A program made the translations under genes and the position numbers. Below the pieces are notes generated by a model. It was given only the letters and a program-made list of their open reading frames with translations, did no database searches and had not been told where the DNA came from. Of a stretch of 64,000 bases of DNA, positions 1 to 8,939 are shown piece by piece (position 1 is the stretch's first letter; every line of letters starts with the position of its first letter). Source of the DNA: Pseudomonas quercus (GTDB lineage: Bacteria; Pseudomonadota; Gammaproteobacteria; Pseudomonadales; Pseudomonadaceae); NCBI RefSeq assembly GCF_012033695.1, contig NZ_JAAVJI010000001.1, forward strand, positions 558,001 through 622,000, read 5' to 3'.

Positions 1-1706
1 TTGGCGAACTGGCGGGACTGGTTGGTGACGGCCTTGATCTGGCCAAAGGGCACCGAGTGTATGAACCCCTTGCCGTCGCGTAGCCGCAGGGTCCGGATGG
101 TCAGGCTTTCCACGGTGCCCGCATGGCCTGAGTCCAGCACCACCCAATCGCCAATGGCGATGGTGTCTTCAATAAGGATAAACAGCCCGGTGATCACGTC
201 CTGGACCAATTGCTGCGAGCCAAAACCAATGGCCAGGCCTACCACCCCCGCACCGGCCAGCAACGGTGCCACGTTGATTCCCAGGTTGGCCATGGTGGTG
301 ATGGTGCCGATCACCACCAGCACAATCTTGGTGGCGTTGCGCAGCATTGGCAGGATGGTCTTGATGCGTGTGCTGGGCTGGCGAGCCGCACGCTTGCCGA
401 TCGCGGGCTTGAGCGCCTGCTGGATGGCCGTATCGATCACCACCCAGACCAGCCAGGTCACCAGCAGGATCAAACCGATGCTGCTTAGGGAGTTGCTGAT
501 GGCTCGGCCTACACTGTTGCGTGCAGCAAACTCCAAGACTGACACGCCCCAGGTGCGCGCCAGCAATTCGATGAAAACAATGGCGATCACGATCCGGGAC
601 AGGGCATGGCCCAGGCTGCGGAACAGTTCCACGTACGGGCGGCTGTGGTCCGGGTTGGTGGCGGTCTGTGGCTTGAGCACGTGGTGCATCAGAGTACTGA
701 CGAAAACAGCGCCCACTAGCAGCACGGTGCTCATCAACGCCCGTTGCAGGGCCTGTTGGCTCTGCTCACCGGCACCGATCAGGTGAATGCCCGACACCAG
801 AATCATCAACAGAATCGGCAAATACCATACCGCTGCAAACACCCGCAGGGTTTCCTGCACAGCCCGGTGGTCACGACGCTGAGGGTAGCTGCGGTTGCGG
901 ATCAGGTGGGCCACGGGGCGGCGTATGCGCAGCACCAGTACGGCGAACACCACCGTGGCCACCAGCCCTACCACCACCGCAATACTGCCAGTGAGGTTGC
1001 TGCCCAGTTGCCGGGCGATCTGGGGGCTGGTGAGGGCATCACCCAAGGCCGCTAGAAACCCGATCACGAACAAGGGGCGCGGTGCGCTTCGGCGTAATGC
1101 ATGCACAGCGGTGCGCTTGTGGCCCACGTTGAACAGGGTGACGGCGCACAGGATCATGGTGGTGGAGAACAGGCCACTGCTGGTGGCATAGGCCAGGCAC
1201 AGCGCCAGGGCGCGGGCGTCAGACGGCACCAGATGACGGCTGACCAGCAGTGTGAGGCCGAAGCTGAGCAACGCCGGGACGGTAAAGCGCAGCAGATAGC
1301 CCAGTACGCCTTGCAGGCGCTGGCGCCGGTGGAGGAAACCACGTTTCCCTACCCGTGACCACATTACCCGCGCAAGCGTGTACAGCACAAAGAAGGTCGC
1401 GATCCAGGTCAGGCTGAGGATGAGAAAGTCCCGCGTCAGGGACAGCCCAGACACGTTGGTCTGGGGGTCGAACAGCTTGCTGGCCTCTGCGGCAGCACGG
1501 TCGGTGCGCACCCGCCAGGTGTCTACCAGGTGATCGTTGAGGTCCAGCTTGTCCTGCACATCGTCAAGGCTGGAAGTGAGCGTGCCCAGCAAACCGCCTT
1601 CTACCAACACCTCCTTTTCAGCCGGCTGCTGGTCGGCAGCGGGCGCGTCGGCGAAAACAGGGAAGGCGAGCAGGGCGCACAGCAGGGCGGCAAGGAAACG
1701 AGGCAC
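1..1706 (-). CDS. MscS-family mechanosensitive ion channel (C-terminus off the left edge)
   Basis: Inner-membrane channel that opens under membrane tension to release solutes on osmotic downshock. Reading from a GTG at 1706, the minus strand is open to the window edge (568 residues visible). It begins with a signal peptide (PRFLAALLCALLAFPVFA) and a charged periplasmic segment, then several hydrophobic spans. The pore-lining helix and start of the beta domain are clear near residues 454-500 (NVAPLLAGAGVVGLAIGFGS, then QQLVQDVITGLFILIEDTIA). A signal peptide plus long N-terminal region resembles the large YbiO/MscM-like members rather than short MscS. GGAG lies 10 nt before the GTG. All plus-strand frames here are shadows. 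The C-terminal vestibule is not visible, so the exact subtype is uncertain; family assignment is firm. Confidence 0.9.
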   Translation of the reverse strand, partial: MPRFLAALLCALLAFPVFADAPAADQQPAEKEVLVEGGLLGTLTSSLDDVQDKLDLNDHLVDTWRVRTDRAAAEASKLFDPQTNVSGLSLTRDFLILSLTWIATFFVLYTLARVMWSRVGKRGFLHRRQRLQGVLGYLLRFTVPALLSFGLTLLVSRHLVPSDARALALCLAYATSSGLFSTTMILCAVTLFNVGHKRTAVHALRRSAPRPLFVIGFLAALGDALTSPQIARQLGSNLTGSIAVVVGLVATVVFAVLVLRIRRPVAHLIRNRSYPQRRDHRAVQETLRVFAAVWYLPILLMILVSGIHLIGAGEQSQQALQRALMSTVLLVGAVFVSTLMHHVLKPQTATNPDHSRPYVELFRSLGHALSRIVIAIVFIELLARTWGVSVLEFAARNSVGRAISNSLSSIGLILLVTWLVWVVIDTAIQQALKPAIGKRAARQPSTRIKTILPMLRNATKIVLVVIGTITTMANLGINVAPLLAGAGVVGLAIGFGSQQLVQDVITGLFILIEDTIAIGDWVVLDSGHAGTVESLTIRTLRLRDGKGFIHSVPFGQIKAVTNQSRQFA

Positions 1707-1788
1707 AGGGGTAGGGCTCCGAAAAACAGTCCCCTGACAGACCGCCAACAGGGGGGCAAAGTTTCTGGCCCCGAACCTGGCCAGGCTT

Positions 1789-3027
1789 CTAGACCAGGAG
1801 CTCGACCCGCTCAGGCTCGCGCTTCATCAGCAGGGTGCCGTTGCGTATCGACCAGCGTGGCTTCACTTGCCGGCGCACGGCCTCGTAGTCGTTCTCTGCA
1901 TCCAGCAGCACCAGGTTGGCCGGCCGGCCGGCCTGGATGCCATAACGGTCACCCAAAGCCAACGCGCGGGCACTGTTGTCGGTGACCAGATCCAGACACC
2001 GTTGCAGGTCCTCGAACCCCATCATGTGGCCAATGTGCAAACCGGCGTCCAGCACCCGCAGAATGTTGCCGTTGCCCAAGGGATACCAGGGGTCTTGAAT
2101 CGAATCCTGGCCCAGGCACACGTTCAGCCCCGCACGGTCCAGCTCAGCAATGCGCGTGATACCACGCCGCTTGGGGAAGGTATCGAAGCGCCCTTGCAGG
2201 TGAATGCTCTCGGTAGGGCAGGAAATGAAACTCAGGCCAGCCAGGCGCAGCAGTCGGAACAGCTTGGAGCAATACGCATTGTCATAGGACCCCATTGCAG
2301 TGGTGTGGCTGGCCGTCACCCGGCTGCCCATGCCGCGAGTACGGGTTTCCTCGGCCAGCACTTCCAGGAAGCGTGAATGAGGGTCATCGGTTTCATCACA
2401 GTGCACATCCACCAAGCAGCCTCGGCGTTCGGCCAGGTCCATGAGAAAGCGGAGGGAACTGACGCCTTGTTCCCGCGTGTGTTCGAAGTGAGGAATACCG
2501 CCTACCACATCAGCCCCCATGTCAATGGCCCGCTCCATCAGCGCACGGCCATTGGCGAACGAGTCGATACCCTCCTGCGGGAAGGCGACGATCTGCAGGT
2601 CCACCAGGTGACGGGCTTCTTCACGTACCTCCAACAAGGCGCCCAAGGCGGCCAAGGTAGGGTCGGTCACATCCACATGGGTGCGCACATGCTGAATGCC
2701 ATGTTCGGCCAGCAGGCGAATGGCCTTGTGAGCACGCGCCTTGGTGTCCTCATGGGTAATGGTGGCCTTGCGCTCGCTCCAGCATTCGATGCCTTCGAAC
2801 AGCGTACCGCTCAAGTTCCAACGCGGCTGCCCGGCCGTGTGCACCGCGTCCAAGTGGATGTGAGGTTCCACCAGGGGCGGGATCAAAAGCAGGCCTTGGG
2901 CGTCGAGGCTGCCCGGCTGCAAGCCGAGGAGGTCGGCCTGGGGTGTGACGCGGGCAATCCGGCCATCAAGGCACTCGACCGTATGCAAACCTTGGGCATG
3001 ACGCAGGCGGGCATTGATGATGTTCAT
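1789..3027 (-). CDS. codA: Cytosine deaminase
   Basis: Metal-dependent amidohydrolase converting cytosine to uracil and ammonia in pyrimidine salvage; cytoplasmic. The 412-residue protein has the family's ligands in order: PHIHLD (His56, His58), Gln151 in VAFPQEG, VDVHCDE (His209, Glu212), SHTTAM (His241) and GQDSIQDPW (Asp308), matching the E. coli CodA active site in spacing; E. coli CodA is about 427 residues. I chose the ATG at 3027 (MNIINARLRH); an in-frame ATG at 3042 (METPAMNII) is also possible, and the frame extends further upstream without support. The cytosine permease CodB usually paired with it is not adjacent. It reads toward the MscS gene, whose start is 82 bp away, so the two could be cotranscribed, though no functional link is evident. 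Confidence 0.93.
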   Translation of the reverse strand: MNIINARLRHAQGLHTVECLDGRIARVTPQADLLGLQPGSLDAQGLLLIPPLVEPHIHLDAVHTAGQPRWNLSGTLFEGIECWSERKATITHEDTKARAHKAIRLLAEHGIQHVRTHVDVTDPTLAALGALLEVREEARHLVDLQIVAFPQEGIDSFANGRALMERAIDMGADVVGGIPHFEHTREQGVSSLRFLMDLAERRGCLVDVHCDETDDPHSRFLEVLAEETRTRGMGSRVTASHTTAMGSYDNAYCSKLFRLLRLAGLSFISCPTESIHLQGRFDTFPKRRGITRIAELDRAGLNVCLGQDSIQDPWYPLGNGNILRVLDAGLHIGHMMGFEDLQRCLDLVTDNSARALALGDRYGIQAGRPANLVLLDAENDYEAVRRQVKPRWSIRNGTLLMKREPERVELLV

Positions 3028-3300
3028 AGCAGGCGTTTCCATAGGGAGGCCTGTGCAGCATGAGAGCACCGTCTTGCTTTGACAAGCGGTCTGCAGCCAC
3101 ATTAATGCGTGCTGGCCTATGGCTCACACCGCCGTGCAATGACGTCGCCAGGTGGGAAACTTGCGTAAGTAATTGCTCTGAAAGGCGCTGGCAAAACTAC
3201 CGTTCGTCGAATGGGGTGGGTCGGGTGACTGAATCATCTTTGATTCTGAGTGACGAAGGGAGTATGGGCAGCCAAGCCCAAGATCATTGCCAAGGACACC

Positions 3301-3729
3301 ATGATGCTCAATTCCCCATCTTCCATCTCTGCGCCCGACAACAAAGTGAGTCTAGGTTTGGTCATGGTTGTTGAAGACGAACCTACCATTCGCGAATTCG
3401 TGTGCGAGATCCTCGAGTCGGAGGGGTTTGCCACGGTGGACTACGAAACGGCCGACGATGCCTGGAAGGCCTTTGGTGAAGGGGTAAACGTCAATTTGCT
3501 TATTACGGACATCCGTATGCCCGGTACGATGGACGGTGCACAGCTCACTCGGCAAGTGCATACCGAATGGCCGGCACTGCCCATCATTGTAATGTCGGGC
3601 CATGAAACACCTGAAACAGCAGACATCGGTGACGACATCACCTTCCTGCCCAAGCCTTGGACAATCGGCAACCTCACCTATCAAGTGATGAAAGCTGTTT
3701 TAGCTGAAGAGTTGAGCAAGACACCTTGA
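3301..3729 (+). CDS. Stand-alone response regulator receiver protein
   Basis: Single-domain CheY-like receiver of 142 residues, with no output domain. Acidic pocket Glu25/Asp26 (VVEDEP), phosphorylatable Asp70 (LITDIRMPG), Ser99 (VMSGH) and Lys118 (FLPKPW) are all present, so it should accept phosphate from a histidine kinase. No kinase lies nearby, so its partner is elsewhere. AAGGA ends 4 nt before the ATG at 3301 and 7 nt before the next ATG at 3304; either may be used, while the longer frame from 3250 lacks a ribosome-binding site. A clean intrinsic terminator follows, so the gene is monocistronic. Its role (stress, motility or phosphorelay) cannot be told from sequence. Confidence 0.88.
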   Translation: MMLNSPSSISAPDNKVSLGLVMVVEDEPTIREFVCEILESEGFATVDYETADDAWKAFGEGVNVNLLITDIRMPGTMDGAQLTRQVHTEWPALPIIVMSGHETPETADIGDDITFLPKPWTIGNLTYQVMKAVLAEELSKTP

Positions 3730-3753
3730 CGCCGCGCCCATTGGTTTCAAACG

Positions 3754-3783
3754 AAAACGCCAGCGAATAACTGGCGTTTTGTT
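3754..3783 (+). terminator. Rho-independent terminator after the receiver gene
   Basis: Perfect 10-bp stem AAAACGCCAG / CTGGCGTTTT with a 7-nt loop, followed by GTTATT; the stem itself ends in four T. It sits 24 nt after the stop codon. The A/T symmetry means it could also work on the opposite strand, ending transcription from the convergent side. Confidence 0.85.
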
Positions 3784-3839
3784 ATTGCTACTACCTTGAG
3801 CCTAGGCAGGATAGCGCGCTCAGGCGCTTCCTGTATGCC

Positions 3840-5198
3840 TTACACAAACCGGTGGGCTGCACCAGGGTGCTGCACGGGTAGGCGTGAGCCTGCGCCAAAC
3901 AGTTTGTGACGCAGGCTGCCCTGAGCATACGCAGTTTTGTAACGCCCCCGGTTCTGCAGTTCTGGCATTACCCAGCGAATGAAGTCCTCATAGCTTTCAG
4001 GCGTTACCGTACGGGTCAGGTTGAAGCCGTCTAGCCCAGTGTCATCCACCCAGTCCAGCATTTGTTCGGCAACAGCACTTGGGCTGCCCACCAACGCTGG
4101 GTAGCGCCCCCCCAAGGCATTCTGTTCAAGTATCCGCCGTACGGTCCAGTCGCCTCCATGGGTAAGCGCCTTGGCAGCAGACTCGATGGCGTTGGTTTTC
4201 TGGGCGCGGATGGGTTCGTCCGGGCCATACCGTGACAGATCGATTCCGGTTGACGCTGCATAATGTGCCAGGCCCGCCTCGGGGCTGGCATAGCGCAGGT
4301 ATTCAGCATGTTTCTCTTTGGCGTGTTGTTCGGTAGCACCCACCACCACGGTGATCCCCATAAATACCTTGATGGCCTCAGGGTCGCGGCCTGCCGCCTG
4401 CGCGGCCTGACGGATCGCGCTCACCTGCTTGCGCACGCTGTTCCGGTCCTGGCCCATGATAAATACGCATTCGGCGTGTTGGCCGGCAAAACGCAGGCCC
4501 CGTGCCGAAGCGCCGGCCTGGAACAGCACGGGCGTGCGCTGAGGGGACGGTTCGGTGAGGTGATAGCCCTCCACCTGGTAGAACTCGCCGTTGTGATGTA
4601 CGGGGCGCACCCGCTCAGGGCGGGCATAGACACGGCGCTCCCGGTCCCCGATCACGGCATCGTCCGCCCAACTGCTCTCCCAGAGCTTGTACAGCACGTC
4701 CAGGTATTCATCGGCCTGGTCGTAGCGACGGTCGTGCTCCACCTGGCCCGGCCGGCCCATGGCCCTGGCTGCGCTGTCCAGGTAGCCGGTCACGATGTTC
4801 CAACCGATTCTGCCCCGGCTAAGGTGGTCCAGCGTGGACAGGCGCCGGGCGAACAGGTACGGCGCTTCATAACTCAGGTTGGCGGTGACGCCGAAGCCCA
4901 GGTGGCGCGTACTGGCGGCCATGGCGGAGACCAGCATCAAAGGGTCGTTCACCGGCAGCTGGATGCTTTCACGGAGGGTGAGGTCCACGTTGCCTTCGTA
5001 GACGTCATACACCCCTACGATGTCGGCCAGGAACAGCCCATCGAACAAGCCGCGCTCCAGCAGTTGGGCCAGTTCGGTCCAGTAGTCCAGGCTGTGGTAA
5101 TCGCTGGAGCGGTCTCGGGGGTGGGCCCACAGCCCATGGTTGATATGGCCCACGCAGTTCATGTTGAACGCGTTGAGCAGCACCTGTTTGCGCGCCAT
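3840..5198 (-). CDS. NtaA/SnaA/DszA-like FMN-dependent monooxygenase (LLM class)
   Basis: A 452-residue luciferase-like monooxygenase of the NtaA/SnaA/SoxA(DszA) group, which uses FMNH2 and O2 to oxygenate substrates such as sulfones or nitrilotriacetate. Typical segments are the N-terminal LNAFNMNCVGHINHGLW, RLSTLDHLSRGRIGWNIVTG and LFQAGASARGLRFAGQHAE. AGGAG lies 6 nt before the ATG. It is the third gene of an operon, 12 bp after an SfnB-like gene, so a role in releasing sulfur from organosulfur compounds (a DszA-like step after DszC-like enzymes) is the natural inference. No flavin reductase gene is adjacent; FMNH2 would have to come from one encoded elsewhere. The exact substrate is unknown. 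Confidence 0.88.
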   Translation of the reverse strand: MARKQVLLNAFNMNCVGHINHGLWAHPRDRSSDYHSLDYWTELAQLLERGLFDGLFLADIVGVYDVYEGNVDLTLRESIQLPVNDPLMLVSAMAASTRHLGFGVTANLSYEAPYLFARRLSTLDHLSRGRIGWNIVTGYLDSAARAMGRPGQVEHDRRYDQADEYLDVLYKLWESSWADDAVIGDRERRVYARPERVRPVHHNGEFYQVEGYHLTEPSPQRTPVLFQAGASARGLRFAGQHAECVFIMGQDRNSVRKQVSAIRQAAQAAGRDPEAIKVFMGITVVVGATEQHAKEKHAEYLRYASPEAGLAHYAASTGIDLSRYGPDEPIRAQKTNAIESAAKALTHGGDWTVRRILEQNALGGRYPALVGSPSAVAEQMLDWVDDTGLDGFNLTRTVTPESYEDFIRWVMPELQNRGRYKTAYAQGSLRHKLFGAGSRLPVQHPGAAHRFV

Positions 5199-5210
5199 TG
5201 GCCGCTCCTG

Positions 5211-6428
5211 TCAGAGGTAACCTGTGCGCGGTGGCAACTGGTCGTTAAGGTGGTAGTTGCCGATGGCGTGGTATTTCCAGCGCACCGGGTCGTGAAGGGT
5301 ATGCACCCGTGCGTTGCGCCAGAACCGGTCCAGGCCGTCTTCGGCCAGGCTAGCCCGAGCGCCGCCCAGCTCGATCAGCTTGTTGCCCGCCAGCAGCGAG
5401 ATATCGGTGCCCAACGCGCGGGCAGTCGCCACGGCCAGCGAGGCCGCTGCTACGTTCTGCGCATCAGGGGCGGCCCGGGCGGCGTCCAGGTAGCCCCCGG
5501 CACGTTCCAGCACCGCTTCGGCAGCATGCAGGCGTAAAGCAACCCGGCCAATGTCACTTAGGGTCAAGGGGTCGTCATGGGCGGCCTCTACCCCCGAATC
5601 CGGCCAGGGGCGGGCGCGCTCGCGTACAAAGGCCAAGGTGGCTTCATAGGCACCCCGGGCAATGCCGATGTCGATGGCGGCATGCAGAATCTGGGCGAAC
5701 GGGCCCACACTGGTGGGCCGCTCGAAGGCGGCCTGAAAAGGCACCACGTCGTTGGGCGCCACCGGGACGTTGTCCAGCCGCACACTGCCGCTGCCGGTTG
5801 TACGCTGGCCAAAGCCAGACCAGTCGTCGATCACCTGCAACCCGGGTGCAGCCCTCGGTAGAAAGGCCAGGTGCTGCACACCCTGTTCATCGATAACGGA
5901 AGTGGGCACTCGGTCGGCGAACAACGCGCCGGTGGCATAGAACTTCTGCCCCTGTACCCACCAACCTTCTTGGGTTTTAAGCAGGCGTGTACTGCGCTGC
6001 TGAGAATCGCGACCTGTAAATTCGGCCAGGGCATTGCCGAAACGGTGGCCTTGTAACGCCTCGTTGAACAGCCGGGCCTGCTGGGCCTGGCTGCCGTTTA
6101 CCCGCAGCACCTCCAGTGCATAAAAGTGGTTTTGAGGGATCTGCCCCAAGGAGCCATCGGCCTGGGCAATGCGCGCGATAACCTTGGCCAGTGTCGCGCT
6201 GGACACCTCGGCGCCCCCGAAACGGCGTGGCACCGTAATGCCCAATAGCCCAGACGCCGAGCATGCCGCCAGTTCGGCATAGGGCAGGCGACGCTCACGG
6301 TCGCGCTCGGCAGCGCCTTGGTCAAACTGCTGGGCAAGCCGCTCAGCGCACGCCAATGCCTCGGCGTCAGTACGAATGACCGCCGCCTGAGCGGCAGCAG
6401 AATCAGCAATAACAGTGGCGATATTCAT
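5211..6428 (-). CDS. SfnB-like sulfur-acquisition flavoprotein (acyl-CoA dehydrogenase fold), copy 2
   Basis: A 405-residue acyl-CoA-dehydrogenase-fold protein of the DszC/SfnB group. Recognisable stretches are AELAACSASGLLGITVPRRF near the N-terminus, FYATGALFADRVPTSVID, VIDDWSGFGQRTTGSGSVRL and the C-terminal WRNARVHTLHDPVRWKYHAI. Members act as flavin-dependent monooxygenases or oxidoreductases during growth on sulfones and sulfonates; SfnB itself is tied to dimethyl sulfone use. It starts 3 nt after the stop of a clear paralogue, pointing to tandem duplication and translational coupling. Whether the two copies use different substrates is not evident from sequence. The regulator SfnR is not in this window. 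Confidence 0.87.
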   Translation of the reverse strand: MNIATVIADSAAAQAAVIRTDAEALACAERLAQQFDQGAAERDRERRLPYAELAACSASGLLGITVPRRFGGAEVSSATLAKVIARIAQADGSLGQIPQNHFYALEVLRVNGSQAQQARLFNEALQGHRFGNALAEFTGRDSQQRSTRLLKTQEGWWVQGQKFYATGALFADRVPTSVIDEQGVQHLAFLPRAAPGLQVIDDWSGFGQRTTGSGSVRLDNVPVAPNDVVPFQAAFERPTSVGPFAQILHAAIDIGIARGAYEATLAFVRERARPWPDSGVEAAHDDPLTLSDIGRVALRLHAAEAVLERAGGYLDAARAAPDAQNVAAASLAVATARALGTDISLLAGNKLIELGGARASLAEDGLDRFWRNARVHTLHDPVRWKYHAIGNYHLNDQLPPRTGYL

Positions 6429-6431
6429 GGG

Positions 6432-7640
6432 TCAGATCCACGCGTGGCGGGCAGGGTGGGTGCCGTTGAGATGGTAATTGCCTACGGCATGGGCCTTCCA
6501 GCGCACCGGGTCGTGCAAGGTATGCACCCGTGCATTGCGCCAGTGGCGGTCAAGGTTGTGCTGGGCGAGGGTGGCACGGCTACCGGCCAGCTCGAACAGC
6601 TTCTCGCTCGCCAGCAGGGCGATCTCGGTGGTCAATACCTTGGCTTCGGCCACGGCGATGGACGCCCGGGCGGCCGAATCCGCAGTCACTGGCGCGCTGG
6701 CCACCTCATCCAGTGTGCGGGCAGCACGCTCCAGCAGGGCGTCGGCAGCCTGCAATTCCACCTGCAGCCGGCCGACCTCATTGATCAACTGCGGCTCCAG
6801 GCGCGCCGCTTCTACCTTGGCATCCGGCCAAGGGCGAGCGCGCTCACGTACGAACGCAATGGTATCGGCCACAGCCGCCTGGGCGATGCCAGCATCAATG
6901 GCCGCCTGGATCAGCTGCGCGTAGGCGCCCTGGGTATTAAGGCGATGGCTCAAGGCACCGTTAGCGACAACGTTGTGTGCCGGTACGAACACGTTGTCCA
7001 GCAGCACGGTGCCACTGGCCGTGGTGAGCTGGCCGAAGCCGGACCAGTCATCGACCACCTGTAGCCCCGGCGTGCCTGCCGGCACGAACGCCATCACCTG
7101 TTCGCCGTTATCATCCAAGGCTTTGACAGTGATCCAGTGCGCAAACAGGGCGCCGGTGGAGTAGAACTTTTCACCGCTTAGCCGATAGCCATCCCCCTCC
7201 CGCAGCGCACGGGCGCGGATCGCCAAGGTATGCGCACTGTTGCGTTCCGGGCCAGCATTGCCAATGCGATGGCCCTCCAGCACGCTGCACAGCAAGCGCT
7301 GGCGCTGGGCAGGCTCGGCAGCCAGCTCAATGACGCGGAGGATGCCAAAGTGGTTTTGCGGGATTTGGCCCAGTGCGGGGTCGGCGGTACTGATAAGCCT
7401 GAACACCTGGGCGATGGTCCAGTGGCTTGCGCCGGGGCCCCCGTAGGCCTTGGGTACGGCAATGCTGCCCAGCCCACTGGCTGTAAAGCGTTCCAGTTCC
7501 GGCCAGGGCAAGCGCCGCTGGGCATCGCGCGCTGAAGCGTCTGTGGCCGCATAGGCGGCAAAGTCACGGGCTACGTCAAGGGCTTCGTTGTCGTCTCGAA
7601 GAATGGCAGCAGGGTATAGCGGTGGCGTTGGCGTGGTCAC
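6432..7640 (-). CDS. SfnB-like sulfur-acquisition flavoprotein (acyl-CoA dehydrogenase fold), copy 1
   Basis: First gene of the three-gene minus-strand sulfur operon; 402 residues, DszC/SfnB group. It shares with its downstream neighbour the layout and several near-identical blocks: LERFTASGLGSIAVPKAYGG, FYSTGALFAHWITVKALDD, VVDDWSGFGQLTTASGTVLL and WRNARVHTLHDPVRWKAHAV. The start is a GTG (VTTPTPPLYP) with GAGG 5 nt upstream. Role inferred as flavin-dependent attack on an alkyl or aryl sulfone/sulfonate under sulfate limitation. I looked upstream (7641-7797) for a sigma-54 -24/-12 promoter, as expected for SfnR-controlled genes, and found none on this strand. Confidence 0.87.
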   Translation of the reverse strand: MTTPTPPLYPAAILRDDNEALDVARDFAAYAATDASARDAQRRLPWPELERFTASGLGSIAVPKAYGGPGASHWTIAQVFRLISTADPALGQIPQNHFGILRVIELAAEPAQRQRLLCSVLEGHRIGNAGPERNSAHTLAIRARALREGDGYRLSGEKFYSTGALFAHWITVKALDDNGEQVMAFVPAGTPGLQVVDDWSGFGQLTTASGTVLLDNVFVPAHNVVANGALSHRLNTQGAYAQLIQAAIDAGIAQAAVADTIAFVRERARPWPDAKVEAARLEPQLINEVGRLQVELQAADALLERAARTLDEVASAPVTADSAARASIAVAEAKVLTTEIALLASEKLFELAGSRATLAQHNLDRHWRNARVHTLHDPVRWKAHAVGNYHLNGTHPARHAWI

Positions 7641-7797
7641 ACGAACCTCGATGTCAATGAATGAGCAGCAAGACGTCCGGTGGACCGGTGCTGCCTACCC
7701 TAAGCGGGAACCTGTACGGGGTGAAATAGCATTTTGGTCTATCCATAAAACCTACTTGGCACGCACCTGTCCCATTTCAAAGCCCAAGGGACCTGCC

Positions 7798-8574
7798 ATG
7801 AAAATCGCCACGTTCAACATCAATGGGATTCGCGCGCGTCAAGACGCTTTGCTCGCGTGGCTGGACAAGGAGGCACCGGACATCGTGTGCCTGCAGGAAT
7901 TGAAGGCCGGGCAGGAGGCGTTTCCTCAGCAGGCCATCGAGGCGGCAGGCTATGGGGCGCTTTGGCAGGGCGAGGCTCGCTGGAATGGTGTGGCCATCCT
8001 GGCCCGTGGCAGTGAACCCCTGGAGATACGCCGGGGCCTGCCTGGCCTGGAAGACGATACTCAAAGCCGCTACCTGGAAGCCGCTGTGCAGGGCATCGTG
8101 GTAGGCTGCCTGTACCTGCCCAATGGCAACCCTCAGCCTGGCCCCAAGTTCGACTACAAGTTACGTTGGTTCGAGCACTTCATACGGCACGCCCAGGGCC
8201 TGCTGGACAGCGGGCACCCGGTGGTGCTGGCGGGTGACTACAATGTGGTGCCCACTGATTTCGACGTCTACAACCCTGCCTCCTGGCGCAAGGATGCACT
8301 CCTGCAGCCCGAAAGCCGCGAGGCCTTCCAGCGGCTGCTGGGGCAGGGCTGGACCGACGCGCTGCGCGCCCGGTTTCCTGAGGAGCAGGTGTTTACCTTC
8401 TGGGATTACTTCCGCCAGCATTGGCAGCATGACAAGGGCCTGCGCATCGACCACCTGTTGTTGAGCCAAGACCTGGCCTCCCGGCTGCAAGACGCTGGTG
8501 TAGACCGGTGGGTACGCGACCAGCCCCATGCCAGTGACCATGCCCCGACCTGGGTGCGCCTGCGCCAGGGTTAG
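7798..8574 (+). CDS. xthA: Exodeoxyribonuclease III (AP endonuclease)
   Basis: DNA repair nuclease of the Exo III/APE1 family: cleaves abasic sites and trims 3' blocks and duplex ends in base-excision repair; cytoplasmic. The 258-residue product opens with MKIATFNINGIRARQDALL and shows the metal and catalytic motifs: Glu34 in LQELKAG, YLPNGNPQPG, LAGDYNVVPTDFDVY, RIDHLLLS and the terminal SDHAPTWV. The start ATG at 7798 is set by the conserved N-terminus; the frame runs further upstream but without homology. Length is close to the usual 255-270. It is divergent from the sulfur operon and followed after 29 bp by a small hypothetical gene that may be cotranscribed. Confidence 0.93.
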   Translation: MKIATFNINGIRARQDALLAWLDKEAPDIVCLQELKAGQEAFPQQAIEAAGYGALWQGEARWNGVAILARGSEPLEIRRGLPGLEDDTQSRYLEAAVQGIVVGCLYLPNGNPQPGPKFDYKLRWFEHFIRHAQGLLDSGHPVVLAGDYNVVPTDFDVYNPASWRKDALLQPESREAFQRLLGQGWTDALRARFPEEQVFTFWDYFRQHWQHDKGLRIDHLLLSQDLASRLQDAGVDRWVRDQPHASDHAPTWVRLRQG

Positions 8575-8603
8575 CCCTGTTTATTATCATGATGGAGCAG
8601 CAC

Positions 8604-8879
8604 ATGAACACTGATACCGATGATGCCGTGATCTACCGCCACCGTGTGACTTACCTCTACAACGAACAACCTCGCCAGCAGGAGCTGGAATATGAACAGG
8701 CCCAGCTACCCGTGGAGGTAGCGGCCCTGCGCCTGCTGGAAATTCACTACGGCGATGCTGAAAACAGTTTGCTGATGCCAGCGGCAGATGCGTCACCTCA
8801 GGAGGTGATGGATCAGGCTCAGCTCATGGGCATCACCCTTATCGAGATTCAGCACCCCGGCCGGGTGATTAACACCTGA
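8604..8879 (+). CDS. Small hypothetical protein, 91 residues
   Basis: I do not recognise a family. The 91-residue product is acidic and soluble, with no signal peptide, membrane span or cysteine: MNTDTDDAVIYRHRVTYLYN, then a Gln/Glu-rich middle (QQELEYEQAQLPVEVAALRL) and QEVMDQAQLMGITLIEIQHP. GGAG sits 7-8 nt before the ATG at 8604; an earlier in-frame start at 8589 is less well placed. It lies 29 bp after xthA on the same strand, so cotranscription is likely, and is followed by a GC-rich hairpin. It is probably a real conserved Pseudomonas gene because reading frame, Shine-Dalgarno and spacing agree, but function is unknown. Confidence 0.7.
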   Translation: MNTDTDDAVIYRHRVTYLYNEQPRQQELEYEQAQLPVEVAALRLLEIHYGDAENSLLMPAADASPQEVMDQAQLMGITLIEIQHPGRVINT

Positions 8880-8906
8880 TACAAGTAACGCCCGATCCCT
8901 GTGGGA

Positions 8907-8922
8907 CCGGGCACAAGCCCGG
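8907..8922. terminator. GC-rich hairpin between convergent genes
   Basis: Stem CCGGGC / GCCCGG with an ACAA tetraloop, between the ends of the 91-residue gene and the convergent peptide-binding-protein gene. There is no T-run on either side, so this is a possible bidirectional terminator or a decayed REP-type element rather than a canonical intrinsic terminator. Confidence 0.4.
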
Positions 8923-8939
8923 GAACATTCACCCAAAGG

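Noticed and set aside
4263..5537. A 424-codon open frame on the plus strand
   Set aside because: It lies antisense to the monooxygenase and the SfnB-like gene, has no family resemblance and is the typical wobble-position shadow of GC-rich coding sequence.
7755..7775. Sigma-54-like -24 element (TTGGCACG) upstream of xthA
   Set aside because: The matching -12 GC at the required distance is missing, so it is probably chance.
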